A DNA stretch of 64,000 nucleotides from Tyto alba (lineage: Eukaryota > Chordata > Aves > Strigiformes > Tytonidae), in assembly GCF_018691265.1 (NCBI RefSeq), contig NW_024881313.1, positions 35,457,518 through 35,521,517 of the forward strand. The letters are read 5' to 3'. Made by a program: the position numbers and the translations under genes. Each line of letters begins with the position of its first letter. Within the stretch, counting starts at the first letter, position 1. Of this stretch, positions 1 to 13,770 are shown piece after piece. The notes beneath the pieces are model-generated. The model was not told the origin of the DNA. It worked only from the letters and a program-made list of their open reading frames with translations, and did no database searches.

Positions 1-2627
1 CTCCATGATCTCTATGTACCTTGTGCTTTGTCCCTCTCTTGTGCCTATATAAGCAGTTCCCAGGCAACCTGTATACACTCTTCTGATGTGTTACCCACAA
101 TTATAAACAAGCCTGTGATTTTCAGAGCCAGATATGCTGTATCCATCTCTGGGATTCACAATTTACTGTCTGCATCTCCTGCAAGTCTTGTCTTGAAGGC
201 AGCCTCAAGGCTGCCATCAGAAGGCAAGGTAATATGAACTTTTTCCCTATAGGATAATTCATCTAATTGCTTTTTCCCCATTAGTGTCACCTCTGTATTC
301 CTTTACCTTGTGAACAGCTCTGTTCAGGTCAAGATGTTGAGAAAAATCTGAGTTGCAAAGTCAGCCAATGACACTATTTTGTAATTCTTTTCCAGAAGTT
401 GCCCCTCACTTGTCTCCCTGGTCATCCAGTTCCTGGAACAGACAAGAACCTTGCTGAAAACCAGGTGGTTTTACCTCAAATAAGATAAATCAGAGTGATG
501 TCCAGCAGAGAACTACCTTCAAGTACTTTTAGCAACAGTAATGTGGGATTTCTTCTTCCTCCTCATCTCATCCTTTCTGGCATGTGTCCTCTGGGTCATT
601 TGCAACCTGGAAGATTATTTCTGGCTGCATTGTAGAGGAGTGCCTTTCTTTCCTTTCAGGTATCTGGAAGATTGTACATACTTTTATAAAATGGAGTTCT
701 CGCCAAGTTCATTCAGGTCTTTGTAATTGCAAGGTTGCATTATTGCAACACACTCAACTTGGATCTACCTTTTAAGACTGTTTTGTCAAGAATATAGTGA
801 ACACTAATTTGGGGCTATCTGCTGTCTGAACAAACCAGACCATTTGAGCACATTACATGTGGAATACGCACACATCCGCTACTTTGCTCCCGTGTGTCAT
901 TCAGTGTGAAAGTCCTTAGCAACAAACTCAAAGAAAGATTTAAGCCACAGCTGTACCATTGCTCTGATGCAGCTTTCTGTGATGGAGCTAAGGTGTATCT
1001 GTAGGACAAATCCTTCCTCTGGAATTCAGCCATATTGGGAAAAACATCTCACCTCCATCCTGCTTGAGTTCAGAGTAAGATAAATAATGTCATTCTACTC
1101 TTTTACAGTTGAATTCAGGTTCCTCATTAGATTAATCTCTGAGCTGCCATTTGGAATCTGAAGGCAGCCGCTCCTGTGCCCTTCCCAGTCCCAGAATAAA
1201 GATTGGTCATATCTTAACTACAGCAAAGTAAATCTCAGTTGTAAGGTGATGGGTGTCTTTTAAGTACTCCTAGCAAAATAGTAGATAACACTACCATTTG
1301 AGGCTTGACTTAGCACTTGAGCTTGATCAAAACCCAGTTCAGAGGAGGTGGGAAACAAAGTCTGACCACGATGCCATTTCACGTCTTCACCATTTCCCCT
1401 ACTTGCTAAACAGTAGTATATCTGCACAGGTGGTAATCAGTGCCTAGCTTATGTGCCAACATGAGCTGCAGCTCCCTGTGCTCACTGGTTTATTGTTAAT
1501 GCAACAAATAGCCTTGGGTCTGCAGCATTTGTTGTGACAAGCTGGAAGAAGTCCATCTATCAGATGATGAAGTTGTTCTTGCTACTAGCAGGTACAATTG
1601 TCTTTTCTGCTGAACTAGCAGCACACTTTCTTCTTCTTTTACTCTTAACTTTCCCCCCTTTTTGACTACTTTTAAAATATTTTACAGCTGTTGTACACTC
1701 ATGGCTAAGCTCTCCAACATATTTTCAGCTGTTTTGTTGAATCTGTATTTTCAGAGTCTGTATGGGGCTAGGATCAACGTTAGAGCCACTCATGCCAAAA
1801 CACTTTGAATGCTCTGTTACTCCTACAGCATGGTCTCGACATGCATGACAAACTCCATGCAGAGGAAGACCTAGGCAGGCCCCCAGAAGAGGTCTATTTC
1901 AAGGACTGGAGAGCAGCATAGACTTTGGCTGAAAAACTCAGCATCCCTGAAGACAAGAGCTTTTCTGTGTTTCATCACCTAAGCAGCACATTTTAGCCAT
2001 CCTACTACAGCAAAGCACACAGTGATAGTGCAGATACTCTAGGCTCGTATGGCACCAAAGCAGAGACAGAGGCAGCTCCAGGCGATGTCTGAGGTCATAC
2101 AAGAGCATTGCCGTACAAGCTATGGTCTCTCTCTACACCTGATTAACTGTATAAGGCATGCTTACATGCTGTTCCTGTTCATTAAACACCTGAAACAAGT
2201 CCTGTCTCTTGGGGTGGGAGGTGCTCCTGCTTGTAAGGAAGCAAAAGCATAGTGAAGGGGAATGTTCTTCTAAGCAGAATTCGATACAGGAGTAGGAAGG
2301 TTTTGGAGAAGAAAAAAAAAAAAAAAGTAAATGGTGGTGAAGACAGAAACTGTGGACAGCTATGGGTGGAAAGATCCTTCATCAGGCCCCTGGGACTGGA
2401 AGATGTATGCTGGGTCTATCTGTGGAGGTTTGAAGATGTGGTCCAACAATTTGTCTGCACAGGGCCAATTCTCTGCTATGAAGTTTTTACAGGACTTTGG
2501 GCATGTAATTTGCCCTCAGATCTACCTCTGTAAAATGAGAAAAACAGAAAAACGGTGCTCCTTGTGATGGAAGGATGCTGTCTAAATAAACACAAGGGAT
2601 GTCAACTTTTGCTGTGGGTTTTTTTGG

Positions 2628-2666
2628 TTTTTTTTTTTTTTTTTTGGGGGGGGGGGGGGGAGGGGG
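2628..2666 (+). repeat. T18-G15 compound homopolymer
   Basis: A run of 18 T at 2628-2645 runs directly into 15 G, an A and 5 more G. Low complexity and potential G-quadruplex. Confidence 0.85.
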
Positions 2667-5600
2667 TGTTTTGTTTTGTTTTTCTTTTTTCTCAAATAAT
2701 TAATTTAAGTAGCAGCTCTCTAATTTTCTCACCAGTGAGATCCAGTCCCTTGATTTTCCAGCCCAGTTTGGCAGTGTTGTCAGATGCTCAGGTACCTCAT
2801 TCAGGTGACTCAAAAGCACCCAAAGCAAACATCATTCTTGGAGTCATCTCCACCTCCCATCCTCAAGCAGACACAGGCTGTCCTCCCTGGAGAGATGACC
2901 CTCACCCCCAAAATTACAATTCCCTTTGCCTCAGCTGCTGCAGCCTTTCCTTTGGAGGATATTTCAGCCCAGACCAAGCTTCCTTGAGGCTGGCTGAACT
3001 GACAGTAAGTGCAGAGCTTCCCAGCCCAGCTGGATCACTCTCTGAGAAGTTCTGGGTGACCTTCACTCCAGGCCCATGCTCAGTTTGTGCTGTGACTTTG
3101 CTCATTCTCCCCACCCAGAGAAACGAGTGAAGTATCCCAGACAGTAAAAGGCAGGAACAGTATTTGGACAATCAAAGCCTGCCCTTAAAAAATAACTTTT
3201 AAAAATAATGGCAAGTAACACATATGAATACCTCCTTTGATTCAAAGCTAAACAAATGTGCTTGTGCTCACAGAACCCAACAGTAAAATCACATTGTCAT
3301 CCAAAGCTTTTACCTCCATGACACAACATTTATGCCACTTCCAATATGAAATTGCTACTTTGGTAACAAAGAGAGGTGTTTAGATTTTCAGAATACAGAC
3401 AAGGTCCCTATGGACTATTCAAGCATAAAAGTCACCATTTACCAAAAGAAGGTTTTCTCAATCTGTATTTAAGCATCTCAGAAAGAAACTGGCCTTACAA
3501 CCAAGAAGTTATTGACTGAATCAGCATTTTAAACAGAGGGGGGAGAGGGGGGGAAAGTAGAAGACTGTTCCAAACGTAAAATGCTGTTAACTGTCAAGAA
3601 ACCATGAAAAGCACAACAAACAGCACACATGCACTTTAGGCTGTAGAATGGGAAAGGTCAAAACTAACAACACCAAAACACAATTTATATTACTAAATAT
3701 ACTGCTTTGATAAATGCTTAAATGGCTACAGATACTGTCAAGACCCATTATTTCAGCCACAGGAACAATTATAAGACAGGGGTGGTCCTGGTGGTGGGTC
3801 AGGATGAATGAGAGCCCTTTCCCTCACCAGAACTCTGCATTTTACTCCACCTTCCTCTGCCTTACCGTTCCTCTCCCTCCTGGAGGCTCAACCTCCTGGA
3901 GGCAGATGATGGGATGGAGTAGAGCAGCTGTGGCTCCAAGCCATGACTGCATCCCTCAGTACTCTGCAGGATCCAGATCACAGCATAAGGTAGGGAGGGC
4001 TGCTGGCCTAATTCCCCAGCCCTCCCAGTCCACAGTAGTACAATAAACCAACTTTCCCAGTGCAGGGGATAGTGTCAAGCTGAGCACACTTAGGACATGC
4101 AGTGCAAAGGCCTATTAGAGATCCCTGGATCAGCTCCAAATGAGTAAAAGCATCCATAGCACATAATACAGCAGCACACAACAATAGTAGGCCAGGTCCT
4201 AGAAGCAATAAAACCACATTAGCAGGATGTAAAACTATGCTAAGTAGATTTTTCAGTTGTGCCCTGAAAAAAAATAGCCTCCTCCAGTAGCTCTCTACTA
4301 CAACCACTTACATGAGTGCCTGTGATTGTTTAGGTGCACAACAAAAGCTCTTGGGGCATGGACTGCCCCTTGGGCACAGTGGGATGGTGGGGGATGATAT
4401 GGATCCTCAACAGTTCATGCAATCAGCCCCAAAGAGATACTGCTGCTCTTGCAGCAGGGCTTACTCCCACTTGGTTTGTGACTACCTGCAAGGTGCACGG
4501 GGCAAGAGGCTTTGGGGAACTGGAAGGAGCAATGCCTCCTTGGGGTTAAGGGCACTTCTTTGACCAAGAGAACCTGACTGCTTCTGAACTGAAGTAGACA
4601 CTTGAATCTAAGAGTAAGATTTAAAAATTCTCAAAACTAAAAATATTCTACTTCCCCAGTAAAGCCAGTGAGGCACAGATTTCCCACCAAGTCAAGTTTA
4701 TCATTATGATTAATATTTATTACTACTCTCAGGACACATAGGAAAGGTAGATGGTCCCTGCCACAAGGTGCTTACAAAGAGCCTAAATTCTTTGCATAGA
4801 ATCCATGTTTCTCCCAAGGGACACCATCCTACAGCTGATACTAGGATGAAAGTGAACCCAGCAGAGATTGCACTTGTGTTACACATTTTTCCAGCAAATA
4901 ACAGATTAAAGTTTGTATTCCAAGTACAGGTATGCTGTAGGCTTATGAAAAAATCTTCTCATTTGAAAGTAATTTTCCTCCCCTGCATCTAGGACAATCA
5001 GTAACATAAAATAGAAAATAATAATAAATAAATATACATCAGCCCAGAGTTCATGTTCAGTCAAAGACAGGAGGCCTTGTGTCTCTTGCTAAGAGACCCC
5101 AATATCAGTGGGTTTGAAAGACTGATTTCTGATATTTCTAGTAAAGGGAAGTAAATCTCACTGTCTTCTAAGGATTCAATGATAATCTGGGAAGTTATTC
5201 TTCCTCCTCATAACCCTTGGTGTTTGGCTTATTGACCCAGTGCTACAGCTCACCTCCCAGCCTGGGCTTTCCCACAGAGTAGAGGACTTCTGAAGCCCTG
5301 AGTATTTCAGCCCAGCAAGAGCATGCTGAGGCCACTGACTGTCCCAACAATGCCATTTTGTTGCAGTCTCCATCTTAGGATGAAGTCAGAGAGGAGCTAT
5401 TTACTGCTTAGCTGCAGAATTACAGTGGCTGTAGAGTTGATGACTGGTTTTGAACCTGGTATCATTTTCCCAAGTCCCAGTTATGTGTGGGCTGTTAGCA
5501 GAAACACAGAAGAAGGTGGCATGATGTTGCAACCACATTTCATGGGGGAAAAAGAGTATATTTGCAGTTTACATCACGTGATATGATGTGTATTAATGTC

Positions 5601-6039
5601 TGGGGGCTTGTAGACCCCATTAGTCTGTCCTTTATTAAAAGGGATGCATCAAGATTTGGTGATGTGAAACAGATCTGTTTTGCTGAGGCTTTCTGTAGAG
5701 AAAGGATTTCACCCTTAATGAGATGTTGAGGACTTTTCCCTTTCTTAGTTTCCCATCTCTCTCTAAATACTCATTGTGTTGTCCTTCAAATCTCGTGTTG
5801 GCCATGTGGTGAAGTCTGTAGGCCGTGTGGTGAAGAATCACTCTGCCTCAACACTGAAGGGCTCAAAAAAGTTTCTACCTCCTATCCTATGTCAACCAAA
5901 ATGTTTTGCATGATACAAAGAAATGTGACACGCACTCCACAGTGCAAAACGGTTTAAGGAAAAAAAAAAAAAAAAAAAAAAAGAACAAAAGGAAGTCAAA
6001 AATAATACATGTAACTCAGATGCCAGTGATAGAGTAGAA

Positions 6040-6215
6040 AGACACAATAAGAAAACCGTAGGTAGAGACATTGCTGACCTTCTTAAGGACAAAAAGGAAC
6101 TTTTCAAATACATAAGGAACAAAATGTATCCTGTAAGTACTGTCAGGTGCAAGACCACAGAAATGACAGAAATGTTCAATACATATTTCTGTTCTGTACT
6201 TGGGAAAAATCCATG
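6040..6215 (+). mobile_element. CR1-like LINE ORF2 remnant
   Basis: The plus strand reads DIADLLKDKKELFKYIRNKM, then MFNTYFCSVLGK, without a stop over about 57 codons. This follows the pattern (KKGFFKYI.., AE.LN.FFASVF) that precedes the reverse-transcriptase domain of CR1/L2-type LINEs. The fragment is short and adjoins an A-run at about 5959-5981. Confidence 0.4.
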
Positions 6216-9200
6216 CGATGGAGCAATAATGTGCTGAGAATGACAGTCTTTCCAATTTAATAGCAATAAAGAAGCACAATATACACCAGCTTCTTTTGCT
6301 AGGCTTTCTAAATCAACAAGTCAGGATAATTGCACCCATGAGTTACTACAGACTTGGCCAAGATGCACTCTGAATATCAATGTTGCTTTCCTAGCTATTG
6401 GGACACTGTTGTAACACACCAGAAGAAAACTGTGGTTGTGGCAGTATTTTATACAAATAAATGGAAAGATGCAAGTGACTGACAGCCTCTCTGCTTTCTG
6501 GGCAAAAGAACAGAATAGCTGATGCAGAGCTTGGTTAATCAGGGCTCAGGGGACAGTAATATAATTTGATGAGAACATTACCTCTGTAGAGCATTTCAAT
6601 TGTGATGTCCAAAATGTAAGGGTTATGGTGATAAATTAGAAAGGTTTAGGGAAGTATCACTAAGGACAGTTACAGGCTGGAAACCAGGCCCATAGTAAAT
6701 GCTGCAGAGAGCTCAGTCATAACAAAGAGAAAGTAAAGGGATGAATTAATCACTGTACCAGCACCCTTGGACAAACACAGCTACAATAATACTACTACTC
6801 CATATATTACAGAGTACTTTGCAGTCTGTCAGACTAAGATAGAAGAAATCCAGTGGCCAGGAACTGGAACAAAAGAAATATAAATTAGGTGTAATATGCA
6901 CACTTTTAAGAAAATAATTTAACCATAGTTTACCAAAGACTGATAAGTTACCAAAGACTGAAGGATGGAAAATCCATCCCCCTCAATTCCTGTTTTCTAG
7001 ACGGTATATGTTGTAGCTCAAACAATACTAATTAAGAGGAGCCCTCTGCTATTCTGGAGATGAAGTAAATGATCACACTTTTAATTTATGGTTTTATAAT
7101 CTCTAAATTATGGGGTTGAGCCTAAACTTCATAGCCTTTTTTTTTTTTTTTTTTTTATCCCACTACCAAACGAACAGAAAGGCACAAGCTGAAGTCTTAC
7201 TTGGGCTTCAAAACACCATAGGACATAATGCATATGGAGCTTTGTTATAAAATACGATGGGATGCATGAGAAAGCTATCCAGCTAAAAACAGACAGATGC
7301 AATGTTGAAAAATAAACATTACTGCATATCTACAGAGTCTCAGGGTCCATCAATTCTCCACTCCTTTTCTGCTCCAGGGCCTGCCGCAGCCTGGCTGCTG
7401 TCGGGGCTGTGTTACAGACAGGCGAGTGTCACCCCACGACACCACCTATTTGGCACCCAGCCCTCCAGGGAGTGGGAGATAGTCAGCCTAAAAATAGCCT
7501 GTCCTCTGTTTTGGCTCTCCCCTCCCTCCATCTCCCCACAAAGGAACAGGACTGGCGGTCCAGGGAAAAACATCCAGAAAGTCAGCAGCCTCAGCGGAGG
7601 GAGCTGGGTGGTATTTTTGGAGGTGGAGGAGCGGGATGGGGTGCTATTGGGGTGATGCCGAGTATCACGCGGGGGGACCCTGCCTGACCTCCCACTTCTG
7701 GGAAAGAGCGATTTCCACCACCTTTAGCACGGGAGCTGCAACCCGAGCCCCACCGGCCTCGCTGGAGGTGCAGGGACAGAACGGAGCCACACAGCCCGTC
7801 CCTGCCCTCCGGGATGCTGTCCCCAGCCGCCCCACAGCCAAAGCGAAGCAGCTGAGCTTGCCTCTCGTGGCAGCTCCCCTGTTGTCCCCTGCTCAGAGTC
7901 TCTTTCCAGCCATCCCGTTATCCTGCGGAGGCCTTTGTTTCAACAGTCTGTGCAATTTCTGGTTCAAGGAGCCAGCGCTTATAGGGAGTAAAGCCTCACA
8001 GGACAGTTTTTAAGAGGAATTTCATTGGCATTGAAGATTCTCGTAGGACTCTGATGAACACTTGAACTTTAGTCTGACATTTAAGTGCCTAAAACTCTGT
8101 ATGAAGCCCAAATTAAGAGATCTTACGCTCTGCTATTGATGCTTTCTCTCATATACAGCTCTACAAAGCTCCCAAACATCAGTAACTTTCAGAAAGCATT
8201 GGTTCTGCTTTTAACTGGATACGACAAGTCAAAATCAATTAGAGATTGATCTCAATTCTGCTTTTTTTTTTTTTAATTTATTTTTAGTGTGTAGTTCAGT
8301 AACCAAAGTGAAGACCTACAATCGATGAAGGTAACTTGCTTCGTAGCAAAGCTGTTGTCTAGATTATAAGACGTTTTGCAAAGTTTCCCAGGCTCATAAA
8401 GGCAACTGTGTAATAATGTCACTTACTGAATTCTGCAGAGTGCTCTAACAGCAAGACTGATGGGTAGCCTAATATATTGTGTAGTTGCTATAAACAATAA
8501 TCTCCCATGCTAATCACAACTTTCACATTCATTAATATTATAGGAATGTCCTGAAAGAAATCATGTACCAGGGAACCATTCAGACATATGCAAATCTAAC
8601 TAGGACTATAAAACTAGCTTTCAAAATGGCATTGGGAAGAATATATTGAACATATTTTACATCCCACAAGCCTGAATATGAGAGATGTTGCTTTTTGAGT
8701 CTTGCTTTGGGCCACGTGGTCCTGCAAACAACTGTGCATATTCAGCTGGCATAATTTAAAACGAGCGTGAAGTGATGGTGTTCTGCATTCAAGGTGAGAT
8801 CCTGGTCCAGTGAAGTGAGAGAAGAAAATGTCTTTGCAAGAGCATTCCTCCACATGTAGCTGCTCAGCTTGTTTCCTGCCTGAGCAGGACTTCAGGTCAA
8901 CGTTGGGGAGGGATAACTCGACAGACTCACAAAAGTTAAAGCAGTGTTACTTCTTGGCCACCCCCAGGGACCATCTTACCATAAAAACAGTACAGCTGTC
9001 ACAATCCCCACACTGAAAAATAAACCTATCAACCAGGGCGCTGATGGGGCTGGTTGTTGGCAGCTGTATGGCCATGCATCACTGGTTGGCAGCACTCCCT
9101 CCTTTACAAAGCTGCTATCAGCCCAGGGATGAGAAGCTGAAAATGAAGGAGTCCAAGGGGAGCGCATGGGATGAGGAACCTCCCTGAAAGCACTTGCCCA

Positions 9201-11599
9201 TGCACAGGGAAATACCTTCTGCATTTTGGGGCACGAGGGCTGCTGGAGCTGATGAGGACAATGGTGACAGTCCCTTCAAAGTATGTTTTAAAACACCTCC
9301 TCCTGGTCCTGGAAGACAAGAAACCCTCCGAAATAAACTTTCTAAGAGAGATAAAGCTTCTTAGCTAGGCCACCCACTGCAAACCAAATCAAGCTTGTCA
9401 TTAATATATACCATTTTCAGACCTGGGTGTTGACATGCCTGTGTTTTCCTTCGCTTCTTGTGACCCTTTAAAATCCAAAATAATGATGCACGCAGTTCCC
9501 TTCCCTCTTGCTCCTTTCCTCCTAGAAGAAGCTTGGCCGGCAAGGACACTGTAGAGACCTGTGCACAACTTATTACAAGCCTTTGCAGTGGATCTGCCTG
9601 TGACAATCTCATAATGGTTCCCAGCCTCATGCCATTGTTTGGGGTCAGAAGACCCTGTTCATCAAGAAAAAATGAAGCCAGCACGCAAGATGTTTAAGAA
9701 AGATGACTATAGGCCAATTATTAGCTCAGAAAGTGCACCTGGCTGTAAACACCCTATGCAATATATAGGGAAAAAAAAAACATTTTGATCTGCAATTGAC
9801 TGCAGAGGGTGGGTTTGATTTATCAGGGAAGGGAAAAGCTGTAGCAGAGCAGGGTGAGGAGGAGGGGCCCGAAGGTGGCTCTCGGCCACCTCCATGCTCC
9901 TTTGATCCCAGGGCCATGCTGGCTGCAGGCCAGTCCCCGCTGCGGGCTGTGTTAATCTGTGCTGGCTGCAGGTGCCTCCCGGGAGGCTCGGTGGCAGCTG
10001 GGGATTACTGGGGTCAGGGACACCCTCCATTTTCCCTTCCTCGTACCACTCGCAGCGATGGTCAGGGCAAGGGCTGGGGGGAGAAACAGCCGCAGTCTCG
10101 TTGCAAGGGTGCACACACGTCGGGGGTATCCTCAGTCTATCCCCTGCTGCCTCTCATCCTGGTTTGCACTAGTTTCTTGTTATTGCTGGGCACACGTGCC
10201 CCATCTGACACCACAGATATGCCAGTTCCCAGAAAAATGGGGAGTATGCAACTGGTGGAAGTGGAAATTGAATTTTCAATATCCCTGCTTCATTCCTGAT
10301 TTGTTTATATATACATATGCATATATGTGCATACATAAATGAAATATATTTTTTATATATATATATGGTTATTAATCCACATCTGATGCACAGAAGCTGG
10401 CAGTGGTGTCAATACAGTCAAACATCCCCCATGCACACAGGGAGACTCATCTATAACAGTGCATGGGGCAGGATTAGGCCCTGGTCCCCTGAAACAACAT
10501 CTTTGTCCCTCTTTCACCTCCTCCAGTCTTTCGACAGGACCACGGGCTGTCTCACAGCTGAAGACACCTCTGGTTCCTGACTCCTGACACACACTCCTCA
10601 GCAGACAGCACATGCGGACCCACCCACAGCCTCCTGAAGCCTGGATCAGGCACTAAATCCATACAATGCAACCTTTTGAGATGTGATTTCAAAAGGGGCT
10701 GAAATCCCAGGGCTTTGTTTCCAAGTTCCGTTTAACACTACAATTATAGCCTACACCTGGCATTACCTGATCCCATGAACCTGGTTGACACAGGTTAAGC
10801 AGTCACTAGCCTGGCAATGGGACACTAACCATAAACTACAATACAATATGGTATAACAAAATAAAAACTCTGTGAACAACCCACCTTACCTAGGTAACCT
10901 GCTGACCTGTGGATCTCTGGTGGATTCATTGCTGTCATACTACAGGTATGTGACTGAGTCACCCTACAGCCACTTTCTTAGGTATGACACTCCTTTGAGA
11001 CTCTCTAGTGTCTATCCAGGAACATCCTTCGACAGGATTTGCAAAACCCAAAAAACTTTTAGTCCTAAACCTCTGAATCAAACTGGCCAGTGTGTTCAAA
11101 ATCTACAGGATTGGACAGATGCATAATGAGAGCAATGGTAAACCAATGGAGAAACCAAGCAACAAAAGATGACTTTCCATGGATTGTGCAATGAATGACT
11201 AAATACACAGAAAACTGGAATTTCTTATGCAACAAAGTAATTATGATATTTCCTTCTTATATTTAACCAATCCAAGCACTAAAGAGATACAAAATATATT
11301 ACATCTGGCATAACAGTTAATAAAAAAAAACACCTGCAGGACAGCTTGAGAACATTCCAGGGAGGTAATGATGTTTCAAAGTGTTAATACTAGATCTGAA
11401 GAAGTCAAAAGAAGCTTTACCTTTGGCTTCATCAGGTTCTGGATCAGGCCCTTAAAATAGTTCTGGAAATGTTCCAGAAAACTTATTTCAGCTATATTTA
11501 AGTTCTGTGCTTTGCAGCTATTCAGTAATTTTCAGTGTTAGTGTTAAACTGTCCAGGGGACGTCTATGCTCGTAAACAAATCCTCCATCTCCCTTATGT

Positions 11600-11690
11600 T
11601 GCTTTTACGTTAACACTGCATCACTGACTTCAATAAACAGTCTCCTGATTCACCCTGTTACGAGACAGCAAGCAGAATTAGGCACCAGAG
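11600..11690 (+). repeat. Ancient palindromic element, 3' half copy
   Basis: CACTGACTTCAATAAACAG, then CTCCTGATTCACCCTGTTAC and AGCAGAATTAGGC, match the right half of the same element as at 13.1 kb. The left arm is eroded. Confidence 0.4.
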
Positions 11691-13077
11691 ATGTGTCTAA
11701 AAGCCTTTGTTTCAGGTTCTGAACATCACTTTAGCTAATTAATAAAAGAAAAACCACAGCCCAGAATCCTTCAATGTTTTCAGACCATAACCTCATATTC
11801 AGCCACTTGCTCTGTTCCCAGAAGTCTAGAATCACCAGAATCTCCAGGTTTGTTGGTTTGTGGTTTGTTTGTTTTTTTTTTTTTTTTTTAATTATTGTTA
11901 TTGTCATTATTATTTTGAGGGATTTTTTTGCCATTCTCCATATTTCTTTAAAAAAGGCAGCATGTGACCCAGTGCACTGTTTCTAGATTCTTTGTGCCCT
12001 ATCCTGAGAAGCAGCTAAAAAGCAGAGAGCTTCGCTGGGTCCTGAATATTGAGCTCATAACACACAGAGCAAGACCTGCCAGCCCAGCACTGCTCAGGCT
12101 TCACAAAATGGGGAAAACCTGGAGAAAGCTGGAGGAATCTTTTAACAAAATGAACAATTTTTAACAGATCTAATAGCACATGAGGAGCAGGGCTGCATTT
12201 CACAGCTATAGGAGAAAGCAAGTTCTCCAAGCCATCCTGGGCAGCCAGAAAGACATCTGTACACTTTGCAGATGCTTGTTCAGACACCGTGTGGTCATGA
12301 CAAAACTTTTGAGGGTCATCAAGTTCAGGCAACTTCATAGAAAAAAAAAAACTCAGTGTAACTCAAGCAAAACTTCCACTAAGGGCAAAGAAACCCAAGA
12401 AGTCAGAGACTTTCCTAGAAAAATTTCTACCTCAATTTCACCCACCCATGAAGAACTCAGAACCTTGATTCAAAACTGCCTGAACGCAGCAGGAACAGCA
12501 GCACAATGAACGTATGGGAAATTTGTTCTAGACTAAAGTACTAAAGTACTTCTTTAGCTAAAGTACTACTACAGAAATATCAAGAAAGGATGGGACAACA
12601 GGGAAAAGCACAGAGATGATTTATTCTGCCTTTTTCTTCCCATATTCATATGATTATTCCTTTTTTTTTTATTTCCTTTTAGCTATGACGTATGGTTTCA
12701 TAACAACTATTTACTTTTCTCTCTTTATCTAACAGCTGTCTGCTGAGAAAGATGGAAAAATAAACTAAACATGTTAAAACCGAGAGAAACTATTCATATG
12801 CAATGTATAATTGCATGCTATATTTAAATCTTTGTACATTATCTTTCAAATTATATTTAGTTTCAACAGGAGGGGAAAAAAATTCCCCCTTACTTTCTAA
12901 AATTAGCAGCAGAATTTGTATATTGTTTTCAAATACAACCACTCTTCCTCAGAAACTTTTGCCAGGGAATAATTAATGGTTGGAGACAGGGAATCTGACT
13001 ACATCAGATGTATTTTGACATTGGCCCACTAACTGTCACCTACAGCAAAAAAACAGGGAAGTCCTCAGGGAAAGGAC

Positions 13078-13160
13078 TGTGTAAATCTGGATTAGCTCCA
13101 CTGAAGTCAAACAAATCGATCTAGATTTACGCTGGCAGAGCCGAGAGGAGGATTCATCCC
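13078..13160 (+). repeat. Ancient palindromic element, copy with GTAAATCTGGAT arms
   Basis: Arms 13081-13092 and 13119-13130 pair at 11 of 12 bases around AGCTCCACTGAAGTCAA. The 3' side continues GCCGAGAGGAGGAT, as in the widespread sauropsid element I recall. I cannot name the repeat family. Confidence 0.5.
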
Positions 13161-13469
13161 TCTGATGGACACAGGGAAGAAAAGAGCTACAAGGACTTCA
13201 GAAAACCAGGGGAACTTTGCCACGCACTGCAACTCTGAAGGGGTTATTTCCTAAGAGACACACAGCACACGCCAGCAGCAGCCCCTGAGCTCACATGAAT
13301 GAGAATTACACGCATGCATCGAGGGAGATTAGACCTCTTGACGTGAAACACTGTTGAAAAGAGATAAAGGGGGGAAAAAAAAAAAAAAAAAAAAAAAAAT
13401 TCTTAAGATACTTGCAGTGCTTTCCAGACCCTCTTGCTGCAGACACCGCTGGCAATACTTCTGACCCCT

Positions 13470-13770
13470 CCAGCAGCACGGGAGCCATGCATGGCTCAGC
13501 GTCGGAGGCTGGAAATCGGGGTGGGGAGTCAGCGGAGACGATGTGCTCGGCCCCGGGGAGGGAGAGAGGGCGGCTGCGTCACGCTGTCGCGCTGACTGTA
13601 CTAATATGGGGAGCAGCGGTGGCCAGAAATCCTCATCCAGAAGGAAAGGACAACCCCTGTAACACGAGAGCGGCCGGGCGAAGCGGGGAGCAGACACACA
13701 ACCGTGGGGGGCTTTGGAGGGTTTAGGACTTCCCGGGGCCAAGAGGACGGTGCCATCGGCTGCATCTGAC
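13470..13770. promoter_or_regulatory. Second CpG-rich patch
   Basis: Contains clusters such as GGCTGCGTCACGCTGTCGCGCT (about 13571-13592, with the CRE-like core TGCGTCAC) and GAGCGGCCGGGCGAAGCG, within otherwise AT-rich surroundings. It may be an alternative upstream promoter or enhancer. No transcript structure can be read from it. Confidence 0.4.

Larger units (their letters stand above)
1..13300. other. Non-coding DNA, possibly SCN5A intron 1
   Basis: No exon with recognisable protein similarity on either strand; the short open frames lack family signatures. Holds homopolymers (2312-2327, 2628-2666, 5959-5981, 7138-7157), the LINE remnant near 6.1 kb, AT dinucleotide sequence at 10310-10370 and palindromic elements at 11.6 and 13.1 kb. 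A moderately GC-rich stretch lies at about 7380-7920. The characteristic N-terminal exon of SCN5A is absent. Confidence 0.6.

Noticed and set aside
2555..3130. 191-residue plus-strand open frame
   Set aside because: Runs through the T/G homopolymer, has no recognisable domain and no gene context.
4008..4307. 99-residue minus-strand frame with a Leu-rich stretch
   Set aside because: The hydrophobic stretch alone is not evidence of a gene; no related frame, signal or splice pattern.
12535..12570. Repeated AAAGTACT units
   Set aside because: Only three or four short copies; too small and imperfect for a defined element.
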